NCBI GenBank assembly: GCA_910577955.1
Contig: CAJTNC010000009.1
Location: 1 to 64,000, forward strand
Direction of reading: 5' to 3'
Length of the DNA stretch: 64,000 nt
Source of the DNA: an uncultured Lachnospiraceae bacterium
Lineage (GTDB): Bacteria; Bacillota; Clostridia; Lachnospirales; Lachnospiraceae
In this document: positions 7,946-16,081 of the stretch, piece after piece
Layout of the letters: every line of letters begins with the position of its first letter
Position numbering within the stretch: the stretch's first letter is position 1
Notes under the pieces: model-generated
What the model was told of the DNA's origin: nothing
The model's database searches: none
Seen by the model: the letters and a program-made list of their open reading frames with translations, nothing else
Position numbers and translations under genes: made by a program

Positions 7946-9493
7946 CTATCGTATGATCAGCATTTTATCTCCCGCCTTTATCTCCTCTCTGGAAAGATGG
8001 TTCATTTCCCGAAGACTCTCCAGCGAAACCATGTACTTTTTCCCGATATCCCAAAGACTGTCGCCAGATTTTACGACATATCCGACCATGCCCGGAGTCC
8101 TTTTATATTTTTCCGCATCCGGCTCGCACAGTTCGATCTCCTGAATCACATCCTCTTTGGCCCGTTTGAAAGCCGCCATCTCAAAACCTAAGATACCTTT
8201 CACCTCCCAGACTTCTCCTGCCCCGGAGACCGCCAGGTTTTCAAGACTTATCTTTACATCCGAAAAATCCGCCGCCGTCATATCCGAAGTCTCAAGCAGA
8301 TATTTGAACGGAATCCCCGCATGCAGCCTGTGGAACTTCCCGCTGCCCTCATCTGACAGCAAAAAGTCGGCTTCCACTGCTCCTAAAACTTCCATTCCCT
8401 CTTCAATCTGTTTGATCCCCTCTTTCTGGATCGCCGCCTGATAGTGCAAAAGCTTTGCCGATGCCGGTACTCCCTCCGCCTGAATTTCCTCTGAAATCCT
8501 GTATTTTCCCGTGCATCTGGAAAACATCGTCCGATAATCCGTCTCCAGCCGCCGCAATTTTACTTCTTTCTGCAAACCGTAACAATCAGCCAAAATTTCA
8601 ATCTTTTCTTCCCTGTATAACTTCATATACAGATCCAGCACTATTTCCAGAGAAATCCCCCGTCTCTCCCCGTCAAAATCATCCTGCACCTCGATATCCT
8701 GCTGGCTGATCTGATAACGGATATCCGCCACCAGCTCTTCGCTGCAGCCCTGACATTCCACAGAGCCTGATATGGGCATTGTCGCGCTAAACACCTGCAC
8801 GCCGCCTTCCTCGTTCTGAGGCGTATAAAGGAAAAATGCTCTGAGTTCCCCCTTTACCAGAATCTTTTCATCCACAGCCCTGAATTCCAGACCGGATACT
8901 TCAATATCCTCCCAAACCAGACCGCCGATATTCGGATAGTTCTGGGGCAGCTCCATCTCCTCTCTGATCCGGAAGATATCTTTCTTCAACACCGCAATGC
9001 CTGCCGTATCCAACGTCTTTTTCCGACACTCGATCCCCGTATATGCGGCTGTGCCCGCAAATTCTACCGGCACCTGTTCTTCGTAAAGTTCTTCCACAAA
9101 CAGTTCAAAGCAGGCTACAGCCTGAATGCCCAGCTTCCGCGAATTGATCATGCCGATGGTCATATCGTCCAACTCCCATCTGGCCTGCACCAGTTCCTCC
9201 ACACCGAGGCCGTCCATGTGCACCTGCTCTTCAAAAGGAATGCTGCCCTCCACGGAACAGATCTCCTGCTCTTCATCCGACTGATAAAGCACTTTGTAAT
9301 GCAGCTTGCCTCGCATCGTCACATGACCGGCCGAGGGTTTCAGCTCCTCCAGCCTGATATACCCTTTTTGACCCAGAATGCGGGAAATATCCGGCTTGTT
9401 ATCCTGCAGATTTCTGTCATCCTCCAGCGCGATCTGGGTCCCTGCCTTAAACTTCATGCGGTCCATATAAATCTTTTTCTTCTCCAGCTCCAT
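7946..9493 (-). CDS. SPOCS (DUF3794) and LysM domain protein, spore coat/cortex type
   Basis: The product (515 residues from the ATG at 9493) carries repeated SPOCS/DUF3794 domains across most of its length; the strand pattern ITLEDDRNLQDNKPDI near the N terminus and VEADFL-type strands later are typical. It ends in a LysM domain (about the last 48 residues, VVKSGDSLWDIGKKY...AGDKMLIIR). Family members such as SafA and the SPOCS-LysM proteins are spore-coat or cortex-associated, with LysM binding peptidoglycan, so a role in sporulation is inferred. A longer form from 9547 exists, but family members begin MELEKKxI, which supports 9493. The ribosome-binding site (GGGAGG) is 14 bases away, further than usual. 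Confidence 0.85.
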   Translation of the reverse strand: MELEKKKIYMDRMKFKAGTQIALEDDRNLQDNKPDISRILGQKGYIRLEELKPSAGHVTMRGKLHYKVLYQSDEEQEICSVEGSIPFEEQVHMDGLGVEELVQARWELDDMTIGMINSRKLGIQAVACFELFVEELYEEQVPVEFAGTAAYTGIECRKKTLDTAGIAVLKKDIFRIREEMELPQNYPNIGGLVWEDIEVSGLEFRAVDEKILVKGELRAFFLYTPQNEEGGVQVFSATMPISGSVECQGCSEELVADIRYQISQQDIEVQDDFDGERRGISLEIVLDLYMKLYREEKIEILADCYGLQKEVKLRRLETDYRTMFSRCTGKYRISEEIQAEGVPASAKLLHYQAAIQKEGIKQIEEGMEVLGAVEADFLLSDEGSGKFHRLHAGIPFKYLLETSDMTAADFSDVKISLENLAVSGAGEVWEVKGILGFEMAAFKRAKEDVIQEIELCEPDAEKYKRTPGMVGYVVKSGDSLWDIGKKYMVSLESLREMNHLSREEIKAGDKMLIIR

Positions 9494-9569
9494 CTTTTCT
9501 ATAAAAACCTCCCATCCTTTCCCTGTTATGCTTTTCCTACTATACATAACTATGAAAAGGACGCAGGGT

Positions 9570-10481
9570 TTATTCCTCTACCTGACCGATGAGATCTGTA
9601 ATATCTTCCACATGATGCCTCTCCATATAACCTTCTATGCCTTCTATGATCTCCGCTGTGGCGTAAGGGTTGATAAAATTAGCAGCCCCCACTGCCACCG
9701 CGCTTGCCCCCGCTAAAATAAACTCTAACGCATCCGCTGCCGTGAGTATCCCCCCCATTCCGATCACAGGGATCTTCACCGCCCTAGACGCCTGATAGAC
9801 CATCCGCACCGCCACCGGCTTTATCGCCGGACCGGAAAGCCCTCCGGTTTTATTAGCCAGCACGAATTTCCGCTTTTCCACATCGATCTTCATACCGGTA
9901 AGCGTATTGATCAACGAGATGCAGTCTGCGCCGCCCGCCTCCGCAGCCTTTGCCATCTCCCCGATGTCCGTCACATTTGGACTGAGTTTCATGATAACAG
10001 GCTGCCCTGCTTCCCGTTTGACCGCCCGGGTGATCTCATAGAGAGCCTCTGTCTTTTGCCCGAAAGCAATGGCTCCCTCCTTCACATTCGGGCAGGATAC
10101 GTTGATCTCCAGCATATCTACCGAAACGTCTCTGCAGCGCTCCACGACTTTCAGATAATCCTCCACGGTCTTTCCGCAGACATTGACGATGATCTTTGTG
10201 TCAAAACGCTGCAAAAAAGGAATATCTCTCTCCAAAAACACGTCGATTCCGGGGTTTTGCAGCCCGATAGCGTTCAGCATGCCGCCGTAGGTTTCCGCTA
10301 CTCTGGGTGTCGGATTGCCGGGCCACGGCACATTTGCGACACCCTTTGTGACCACCGCCCCCAGACGGTTTAAATCTACAAACTCACTGTACTCCATCCC
10401 CGATCCGAAAGTGCCGGAAGCCGTCATCACCGGATTTTTAAAGGTAACACCTGCTATTGTTACTTCTGTATTTCTTTTCAT
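9570..10481 (-). CDS. pyrD: Dihydroorotate dehydrogenase B, catalytic subunit
   Basis: This FMN enzyme oxidises dihydroorotate to orotate in pyrimidine synthesis and works with the PyrK electron-transfer subunit. The 303-residue protein has the class 1B signature: catalytic Cys in NVSCPNV, FMN-binding GMGGILTAADALEFILAGA, and NTLTGMKID near the active site. The ATG at 10481 is preferred because GGAAAG precedes it and because the upstream extension would run into the hairpin at the pyrK/pyrD junction. It is the last gene of pyrCKD. Confidence 0.95.
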   Translation of the reverse strand: MKRNTEVTIAGVTFKNPVMTASGTFGSGMEYSEFVDLNRLGAVVTKGVANVPWPGNPTPRVAETYGGMLNAIGLQNPGIDVFLERDIPFLQRFDTKIIVNVCGKTVEDYLKVVERCRDVSVDMLEINVSCPNVKEGAIAFGQKTEALYEITRAVKREAGQPVIMKLSPNVTDIGEMAKAAEAGGADCISLINTLTGMKIDVEKRKFVLANKTGGLSGPAIKPVAVRMVYQASRAVKIPVIGMGGILTAADALEFILAGASAVAVGAANFINPYATAEIIEGIEGYMERHHVEDITDLIGQVEE

Positions 10482-10512
10482 TTTATCTTCTTTCCTTTCA
10501 TGAAAGATCCAC

Positions 10513-10543
10513 ATTAGGTAATTGTGTTTCACAATTACCTAAA
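10513..10543 (-). promoter_or_regulatory. Strong hairpin at the pyrK/pyrD junction
   Basis: A 13-bp perfect inverted repeat (TTAGGTAATTGTG at 10514-10526 and its complement at 10530-10542) has a 3-base loop and overlaps the pyrK stop codon. No T tract follows, so it is more likely an mRNA-stability or coupling element than a terminator. Confidence 0.6.
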
Positions 10544-11318
10544 TGTCCACATCCTCCGCCGGAAATACCGGCCCGTCTGTGCAGATCCGCGCATTGTTCA
10601 CATGGGAATGAGCATCCTTGCGCACTGTTTTACACACGCATCCCAGACAGGCTCCCACACCGCAGGCCATCCTCTCCTCCAGAGATATCCACGCGGGAAT
10701 CTGTCTCTTTGCCGCGTATTCTTTGATGGCCCGCAGCATCGGCAGCGGCCCGCAGGCATAGATCAGATCTGCTTCCAGCTCATTTTCGCGCACCGCATCG
10801 AGAACATTTCCCTTTGTTCCCCTGCTGCCATCCTCCGTTGCGATAAACACCCTGCCATATTTTTCCAGATCTTCCTTCAGAAACAGCTGCCCGTTCCGGT
10901 ATCCCGCGACAATATACTTTTCGCCTTCCCCCAGCTCTTTCGCCAGCTCTAAAAGCGGCGGAATGCCTATGCCGCCGCCAAGCAGAAGCGCTCTCTTTCC
11001 TTTTGCCGGATCCAGAGGATAACCATTGCCGAGTATCCCCAGTATTTCCGCCGTATCGCCTTCTTTGTAGGTGGAAAACTCCCTCGTTCCCTCCCCCGCG
11101 ATCCGGTAGACGATTCGCAGTGCCTCTCTTTCCGCGTCTCTCTCGCAGATACTGATAGGTCTCGGCAAAAGCGCAGCCCTGTTTTTCGGATAGAGCGTAA
11201 GGAAGCGCCCCGCCCCCGGATCCTTTGCCAGATCCGTGGCAAGCCACATTTCATAGACGTCCTCCGCCAGTCTGGCCGTTGATAACACCTGTACTGTTTC
11301 TTTCTTTTTTACTGCCAT
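10539..11318 (-). CDS. pyrK: Dihydroorotate dehydrogenase B, electron-transfer subunit
   Basis: PyrK passes electrons from the FMN enzyme PyrD to NAD+. The 259-residue protein has an FAD-binding barrel (RPISICERD), an NAD-binding half (LLLGGGIGIPPLLELA) and a C-terminal 2Fe-2S site with Cys in MACGVGACLGCVCK plus a fourth in the ARICTDGPVF tail. AAAGGAG precedes the start. It lies 29 bases after pyrC and 57 before pyrD. Confidence 0.95.
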   Translation of the reverse strand: MAVKKKETVQVLSTARLAEDVYEMWLATDLAKDPGAGRFLTLYPKNRAALLPRPISICERDAEREALRIVYRIAGEGTREFSTYKEGDTAEILGILGNGYPLDPAKGKRALLLGGGIGIPPLLELAKELGEGEKYIVAGYRNGQLFLKEDLEKYGRVFIATEDGSRGTKGNVLDAVRENELEADLIYACGPLPMLRAIKEYAAKRQIPAWISLEERMACGVGACLGCVCKTVRKDAHSHVNNARICTDGPVFPAEDVDI

Positions 11319-11347
11319 TCGCTGTTTTTCTCCTTTTGTACCGTTTT

Positions 11348-12664
11348 TCAGTCCTCCGGACCGGCCGTGCTCATATTTTTAATGTAGGCTATCTTCCCCC
11401 CACAGATCGTATATTCGATCTCCGATTTGCATGTCCGCCCCGCAAACGGCGTGTTGCACGCTTTCGAGAAAAATTTCCAGAAAGTCTGATCGCAGTCCGG
11501 ATCAAATATCACCATATCCGCCGGGCCTCCCTCCGCCAGATACCCGGCGTCCAACCCGTAGAGTTTCGCCGGATTCCATGTCATCTTTAAGAGCAGTTCC
11601 TGCATGGTAAGTTTCTCTTTTTTTACCAGTTCCGTGATTCCCAAGGCCAGCGCCGTCTCAAGACCTATAATGCCGCTGGGCGCTTCCGTGAAAGATCTGC
11701 TCTTTTCCTCCTTTGTATGGGGCGCGTGATCTGTAGCGATCAGATCGATGGCGCCGTCCTGCAGTCCCTCTATGATCGCCGTCTTATCCGCTTCCGTGCG
11801 CAGCGGCGGATTCATCTTGGCAAGTGTCCCATACTGCAATACGGCTTCCTCCGTCAGCGTAAAATGATGGGGCGTCGCTTCCGCATGAACGTCCGCTCCC
11901 TCGCTTTTTGCCTGCCGCACCAATTCCACGCCCTCCTTAGTGCTGATGTGCTGTATATTCACGCAGGCCCCAGTCTCCGCAGCCAGACGAATATCCCTTC
12001 TGATCAGACTGATCTCCGCCTCCCTGTCCGCGCCCGCAAGCCCAAGCTTTTCCGCAATCTCTCCCGCGTTGACGCCGCTCTCCCTTATATAAGTCTGGTC
12101 CTCCTCATGGAAACTCACAGGCACTCCCAATTCCCTGCATCTCTCCATTGTCTTACGCACAAGTTCTGCGTCGGCTAACGGCTTTCCGTCATCCGTAAAT
12201 CCTACCGCACCGGCTTCCTTTAAAGCCGCCAAATCCGTCAGCTCTCCGCCCGCCAGATCCTTTGTGACCGCGCCGCAGGCATAGATACGGATCGGCGCAT
12301 CTTTTCCCTTTTCCAACATATAACGCAGGATATCCGTCTGATCTGCGGCCGGTTTTGTATTCGCCATCATGATGACGCTTGTAAATCCTCCCGCCGCCGC
12401 GGCCGCCGCTCCGCTCAAAATATCTTCCTTTTCCGGAAAGCCCGGATCTCTGAAGTGCACATGCACATCCACAAGCCCAGGCGCCACAATATATCCTTCC
12501 GCATCGATGGTCTGTATCTCATGGCGCGGAAGTTTCTTAAAGTCCTCCCTCTCCGCCAGATTTTCGCCGATCCGCAGGATCCTGTCGCCCGCAGTCAGGA
12601 TGTCGCAGATGCGCTGTGTTCCCGTTTTCGGATCCATACACAAACCGTTCTTTATATAGAGCAT
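11348..12664 (-). CDS. pyrC: Dihydroorotase
   Basis: This enzyme cyclises carbamoyl-aspartate to dihydroorotate. The 438-residue sequence is a type I amidohydrolase: metal-binding VDVHVHFRDPG (about residues 64-74), later His residues in INIQHIST-like and HAEATPHH segments, and the catalytic Asp in IATDHAPHTKEEK. It heads the pyrCKD operon. The short leader contains no PyrR-type antiterminator that I can recognise, so control is more likely at the promoter, where two dyads sit. Confidence 0.95.
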   Translation of the reverse strand: MLYIKNGLCMDPKTGTQRICDILTAGDRILRIGENLAEREDFKKLPRHEIQTIDAEGYIVAPGLVDVHVHFRDPGFPEKEDILSGAAAAAAGGFTSVIMMANTKPAADQTDILRYMLEKGKDAPIRIYACGAVTKDLAGGELTDLAALKEAGAVGFTDDGKPLADAELVRKTMERCRELGVPVSFHEEDQTYIRESGVNAGEIAEKLGLAGADREAEISLIRRDIRLAAETGACVNIQHISTKEGVELVRQAKSEGADVHAEATPHHFTLTEEAVLQYGTLAKMNPPLRTEADKTAIIEGLQDGAIDLIATDHAPHTKEEKSRSFTEAPSGIIGLETALALGITELVKKEKLTMQELLLKMTWNPAKLYGLDAGYLAEGGPADMVIFDPDCDQTFWKFFSKACNTPFAGRTCKSEIEYTICGGKIAYIKNMSTAGPED

Positions 12665-12720
12665 AGCTTCCTAAACCCTTTCTCTCATATTTCCTCAAAT
12701 TTTGCTTGTCTCCGTCAGCC

Positions 12721-12787
12721 ATTTTATAGTAAACTATATTATATGCCAAAAATGGATATCACTTATAGTTTACTATTATATGGCAAA
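12721..12787. promoter_or_regulatory. pyrC/plsC divergent control region with duplicated dyads
   Basis: On the minus strand TTGGCA (12749-12744), 17 bases and TAAAAT (12726-12721) form the pyrC promoter. Two copies of the dyad TATAGT-WW-ACTAT(A/T) occur, at 12725-12738 (over the pyrC spacer and -10) and 12764-12777 (over a TATTAT plus-strand -10 candidate for plsC). They lie 39 bp apart inside an imperfect direct repeat of about 28 bp. Confidence 0.65.
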
Positions 12788-12825
12788 GTATTTCAATCAA
12801 AAAATGTTAGAATATGAGGTTTTTT

Positions 12826-13557
12826 ATGCGTACAATTGTTGTTGCCCTGTTTATTACTCTGTTTCTCATATTGACTATACCGGTTATGTTCGTGGAATGG
12901 GTAATCGGAAAGTTTAATCAGGATTTAAAAGATCGGAGTTCCCTGCGGATCGTCCAGTGGGCTTTCCGCTGCGTAATATTTCTCTGCGGAACTAAAATGA
13001 CTGTGATCGGGGAAGAGAACGTCCCAAAAGGCGAACCGGTTCTCTATATCGGAAACCACAGGAGCCTTTTTGATACGGTAGTCACCTACGCCAGAACCCC
13101 CGGGCTCTGCGGCTATATCGCGAAGAAGGAAATGCTCAAAGTGCCGCTACTCACAATCTGGATGCGGTATCTGCACTGCATTTTCCTTGACAGAGATGAT
13201 ATCAGAGCCGGACTCAAGATGGTGTTAAACGCCATCGATCAGGTAAAACACGGCGTCTCTATCTGCATTTTTCCGGAGGGAACCCGCAACGACGGCTCCG
13301 TTGATTTTCTGCCCTTCCGCAACGGCTGCTTAAAGATAGCCGAAAAAACAAACTGCGCCATTGTTCCTATGGCGCTGAACAACACTGCGGACATCTTTGA
13401 ACTGCACAAACCCTGGATCCGCAGAACCCATGTTGTGTTAGAATACTGCAAGCCTGTCTACCCGCAGGACTTTTCCAAAGAAGACCGCAAAAAACTGGGA
13501 GATATCATAGAGCAGACCGTCAAAGACACTTACTACAAAAATCAGGGATTAGTATAG
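12826..13557 (+). CDS. plsC: 1-acyl-sn-glycerol-3-phosphate acyltransferase
   Basis: This enzyme converts lysophosphatidate to phosphatidate in membrane phospholipid synthesis. It has an N-terminal hydrophobic anchor (about residues 2-25), the acyltransferase motif NHRSLFD (HX4D) and the substrate-binding FPEGTRN motif. The length of 243 residues is usual. I prefer the ATG at 12826 to the one at 12814 because GAGG lies seven bases before it. The 3' end overlaps the convergent murF gene by nine bases. It is divergent from pyrC across a short shared control region. Confidence 0.92.
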   Translation: MRTIVVALFITLFLILTIPVMFVEWVIGKFNQDLKDRSSLRIVQWAFRCVIFLCGTKMTVIGEENVPKGEPVLYIGNHRSLFDTVVTYARTPGLCGYIAKKEMLKVPLLTIWMRYLHCIFLDRDDIRAGLKMVLNAIDQVKHGVSICIFPEGTRNDGSVDFLPFRNGCLKIAEKTNCAIVPMALNNTADIFELHKPWIRRTHVVLEYCKPVYPQDFSKEDRKKLGDIIEQTVKDTYYKNQGLV

Positions 13558-14928
13558 TTTCAGTTTCTCCACAATCTCTGCAAAACCCATGCCGTGGGAT
13601 GCTTTCACCAGCACAGTATCCCCCGGCTTTATGATTTCTCCTAACGCTGACAGCAGTTCTTCTTTTCCTGCATAGTGCCGTACTTCACTTTTCCCGGAAA
13701 GAGCTGAACGCAGTTCCCTCTCAGCTTCCTTCGCCATCTTTTCCGAGAGTTTTCCCACACAGAGGATCCTGTCGATGGCTCGCTTTGCCGCGTAACGCCC
13801 CACCTCCCCGTGAAGACTTTCCTCGTTTTCACCCAATTCAAACATATCGCCCAAAATAGCAATTTTTCTCGTATCAGCCTCCGCCAGCAGATCCAGAGCC
13901 GCACACATGGAGACAGGATTCGCATTATAGCAATCGTCGAGTATCACCAGATCCTTCCCTTTTATCAGATTGCTCCGGCCGGCGGTCGGCCGCACTGCTG
14001 CGATACCAGCTTTTATCTCCTCCGTCGAAAGCCCCATCGCTTCTCCCACTGCCGCCGCTGCCAGCGCGTTGTACACCATATGTTCTCCGGGCAGGGGAAT
14101 CTTTGCCTGAAAGTCTCCCGTCGGCATATGGATCTTTGCTTCTGTACCGAACAGGCCTTTAGAGTGGATATCGGCCGCATAATAATCGTTATCCGTGCTT
14201 TTCCCAAACATAACAACCGTTTCTTTATCTGTTTTTTTTATGGTGGATAGCATATCGTCATCACCGTTCAATATAACGGTTCCGTCTTCTGCGGAAAAAT
14301 CAAAAATTTCCGATTTTGCTTTCAGTATTCCGGCTCTGGATCCCAACGCTTCCAGATGACAATCACCGATGTTGGTCATCACCACGATATCCGGCGCCGC
14401 CATGCGGCTTAACCGATGCATCTCCCCAAAGTGATTGATTCCCATCTCGACCACCGCCGCCTCATGCTCCTCGCGAATGCGAAATAGGGTCAAAGGCACA
14501 CCCAGCTCGTTGTTATAATTTCCACAGGTTTTCAGCACGTTGTACTTCTCGCCCAGCACAGCGGCAATAAACTCCTTTGTGCTGGTCTTCCCTACGCTTC
14601 CGGTTATTCCCACAACCGGAATGGAGAGTTCCCTTCTGTAGAAAGCCGCTATATCCTGCATGGCCTTCGGCACATCCTCCACCAGAATATAAGCCCCGCA
14701 CTGTATCTCCGGCTCCCGCTCGCAGACCGCGCAGGCAGCTCCCTTCTCCATCACCTGCTGAATAAAATCGTGACCGTCCGCCCGTTCTCCCTTGATCGCA
14801 AAAAAGAGGAAATCCCTTTCCACCTGACGGGAATCCATCACGGCTCCCGCTATCTCCAGATCCTCTCTTCCTCCCACGAGCCGTCCTCCGCAGGAAGCCG
14901 CGATATTTTTCAACGTCATATTCTTCAT
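13549..14928 (-). CDS. murF: UDP-MurNAc-tripeptide:D-Ala-D-Ala ligase
   Basis: MurF adds D-Ala-D-Ala to UDP-MurNAc-tripeptide in the cytoplasm. The 459-residue protein shows the Mur ligase order: an N-terminal UDP-binding domain, the ATP loop GITGSVGKTSTKE (about residue 110), the EMGINHFGEMHRL motif, and a C-terminal domain with LDDCYNANPVSM. It lies downstream of ddl, which makes its D-Ala-D-Ala substrate, 76 bases away on the same strand. The last nine bases overlap the end of plsC. Confidence 0.95.
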   Translation of the reverse strand: MKNMTLKNIAASCGGRLVGGREDLEIAGAVMDSRQVERDFLFFAIKGERADGHDFIQQVMEKGAACAVCEREPEIQCGAYILVEDVPKAMQDIAAFYRRELSIPVVGITGSVGKTSTKEFIAAVLGEKYNVLKTCGNYNNELGVPLTLFRIREEHEAAVVEMGINHFGEMHRLSRMAAPDIVVMTNIGDCHLEALGSRAGILKAKSEIFDFSAEDGTVILNGDDDMLSTIKKTDKETVVMFGKSTDNDYYAADIHSKGLFGTEAKIHMPTGDFQAKIPLPGEHMVYNALAAAAVGEAMGLSTEEIKAGIAAVRPTAGRSNLIKGKDLVILDDCYNANPVSMCAALDLLAEADTRKIAILGDMFELGENEESLHGEVGRYAAKRAIDRILCVGKLSEKMAKEAERELRSALSGKSEVRHYAGKEELLSALGEIIKPGDTVLVKASHGMGFAEIVEKLKLY

Positions 14929-15004
14929 GCTGTTCTTACCTTCTCTCTCATTTCCATCATACGTCTCCCCTGCTTTCTCAGACAGGGATTTTGCCGCATC
15001 ATCC

Positions 15005-16081
15005 TTATGCCCGCAGCGCCGATTCTATAATTTTTTCACAGAGCTCCCCGTAAGATACCCCTTCGGCCGCCGCCTCCTGCGGCAGGAGTGAGGTGGGTGT
15101 CATCCCGGGCAGCGTATTTGCCTCCAGACAGAATATCTCCCCTTCTTCGCTCATCATAAAATCCATCCGGGCGTAATTTTTTAACCGCAGGATCCGAAAA
15201 ACTTTTTCCGCCAGCCTTTTCATTTCCTCTGTCTTCTCAAGGGATATTTCTGCCGGACAAGTTTCCACCGTGCTGCCCGCCTGATACTTGTTTTTATAAT
15301 CGTAAAATCCCTGCTTCGGCGCAATCTCGATGACGGGAAGAGCTCTGCCTTCCATCACGCCAACGGAAAATTCTCTGCCTTTTATGTAACGTTCCACGAT
15401 CACTTCCTCATCGTAGAGGAAAGCATCCCGCAGCGCCGCTTCATACTCCCCTTCCTCTCTCACTATATAAACCCCCACGCTGGAACCGCCGTTACAGGCT
15501 TTTACCACAAGGGGCAGCGGCATCTCTCCGCCGTCTTCCGTACAGATCATGCCCTCTTCCTTCCACTTTTTCAGGCAGACCTCCATATTTCCTTTTTTCA
15601 GGCGAATCCCGCGGGGAGTCGGAATCCTGTAAACGGCAAACAACTCTTTTGCCAGTCCTTTATCCATACAGAGAGCGGAACTTACATAATCCGTTCCGGT
15701 ATAACAAATTCCCATCAGGTCAAAGCAAGCCTGTATCCGGCCGTTTTCCCCATTCTCTCCGTGCAGCCCCATAAACACCACATCTGCCGCCTGACAGATC
15801 GATATCACATTCGGCCCGAAGAAATTCTTCTTCCAGTCCGGACGAAGAGCTTTGATCTGCTCGATATCCGGGCTTTCCTCCGAAACATGTTTTGTCTCCT
15901 CCGCCCAGTTTATCTCTTTATCAAAAATTTCTACAACATCGGTCCCCTCATAGCCTAAAAAAACATCCAGCAAAACCGCCTGATGTCCCCGCTCTTTTAG
16001 GCACTTATAAATCAGGCTTCCCGAACTCAAGGATACGTCCCTCTCTGTGCTGATACCCCCTGCCAATACTACTATCTTCAT
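15005..16081 (-). CDS. ddl: D-alanine-D-alanine ligase
   Basis: This ATP-grasp ligase makes the D-Ala-D-Ala dipeptide for the peptidoglycan stem. The 358-residue sequence has the N-terminal VLAGGISTERDVSLSSG loop, FMGLHGENGENG, the ATP-grasp core with VVKACNGGSSVGV, and the metal-binding CLEANTLPGMT at the C terminus. Its ATG overlaps the stop codon of the GH9-like lipoprotein gene (ATGA), which indicates translational coupling to that gene. murF follows. Confidence 0.94.
   Translation of the reverse strand: MKIVVLAGGISTERDVSLSSGSLIYKCLKERGHQAVLLDVFLGYEGTDVVEIFDKEINWAEETKHVSEESPDIEQIKALRPDWKKNFFGPNVISICQAADVVFMGLHGENGENGRIQACFDLMGICYTGTDYVSSALCMDKGLAKELFAVYRIPTPRGIRLKKGNMEVCLKKWKEEGMICTEDGGEMPLPLVVKACNGGSSVGVYIVREEGEYEAALRDAFLYDEEVIVERYIKGREFSVGVMEGRALPVIEIAPKQGFYDYKNKYQAGSTVETCPAEISLEKTEEMKRLAEKVFRILRLKNYARMDFMMSEEGEIFCLEANTLPGMTPTSLLPQEAAAEGVSYGELCEKIIESALRA

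Noticed and set aside
12665..12720. PyrR-type attenuator before pyrC
   Set aside because: The leader from the predicted promoter is only about 50 bases and shows no terminator/antiterminator pair.
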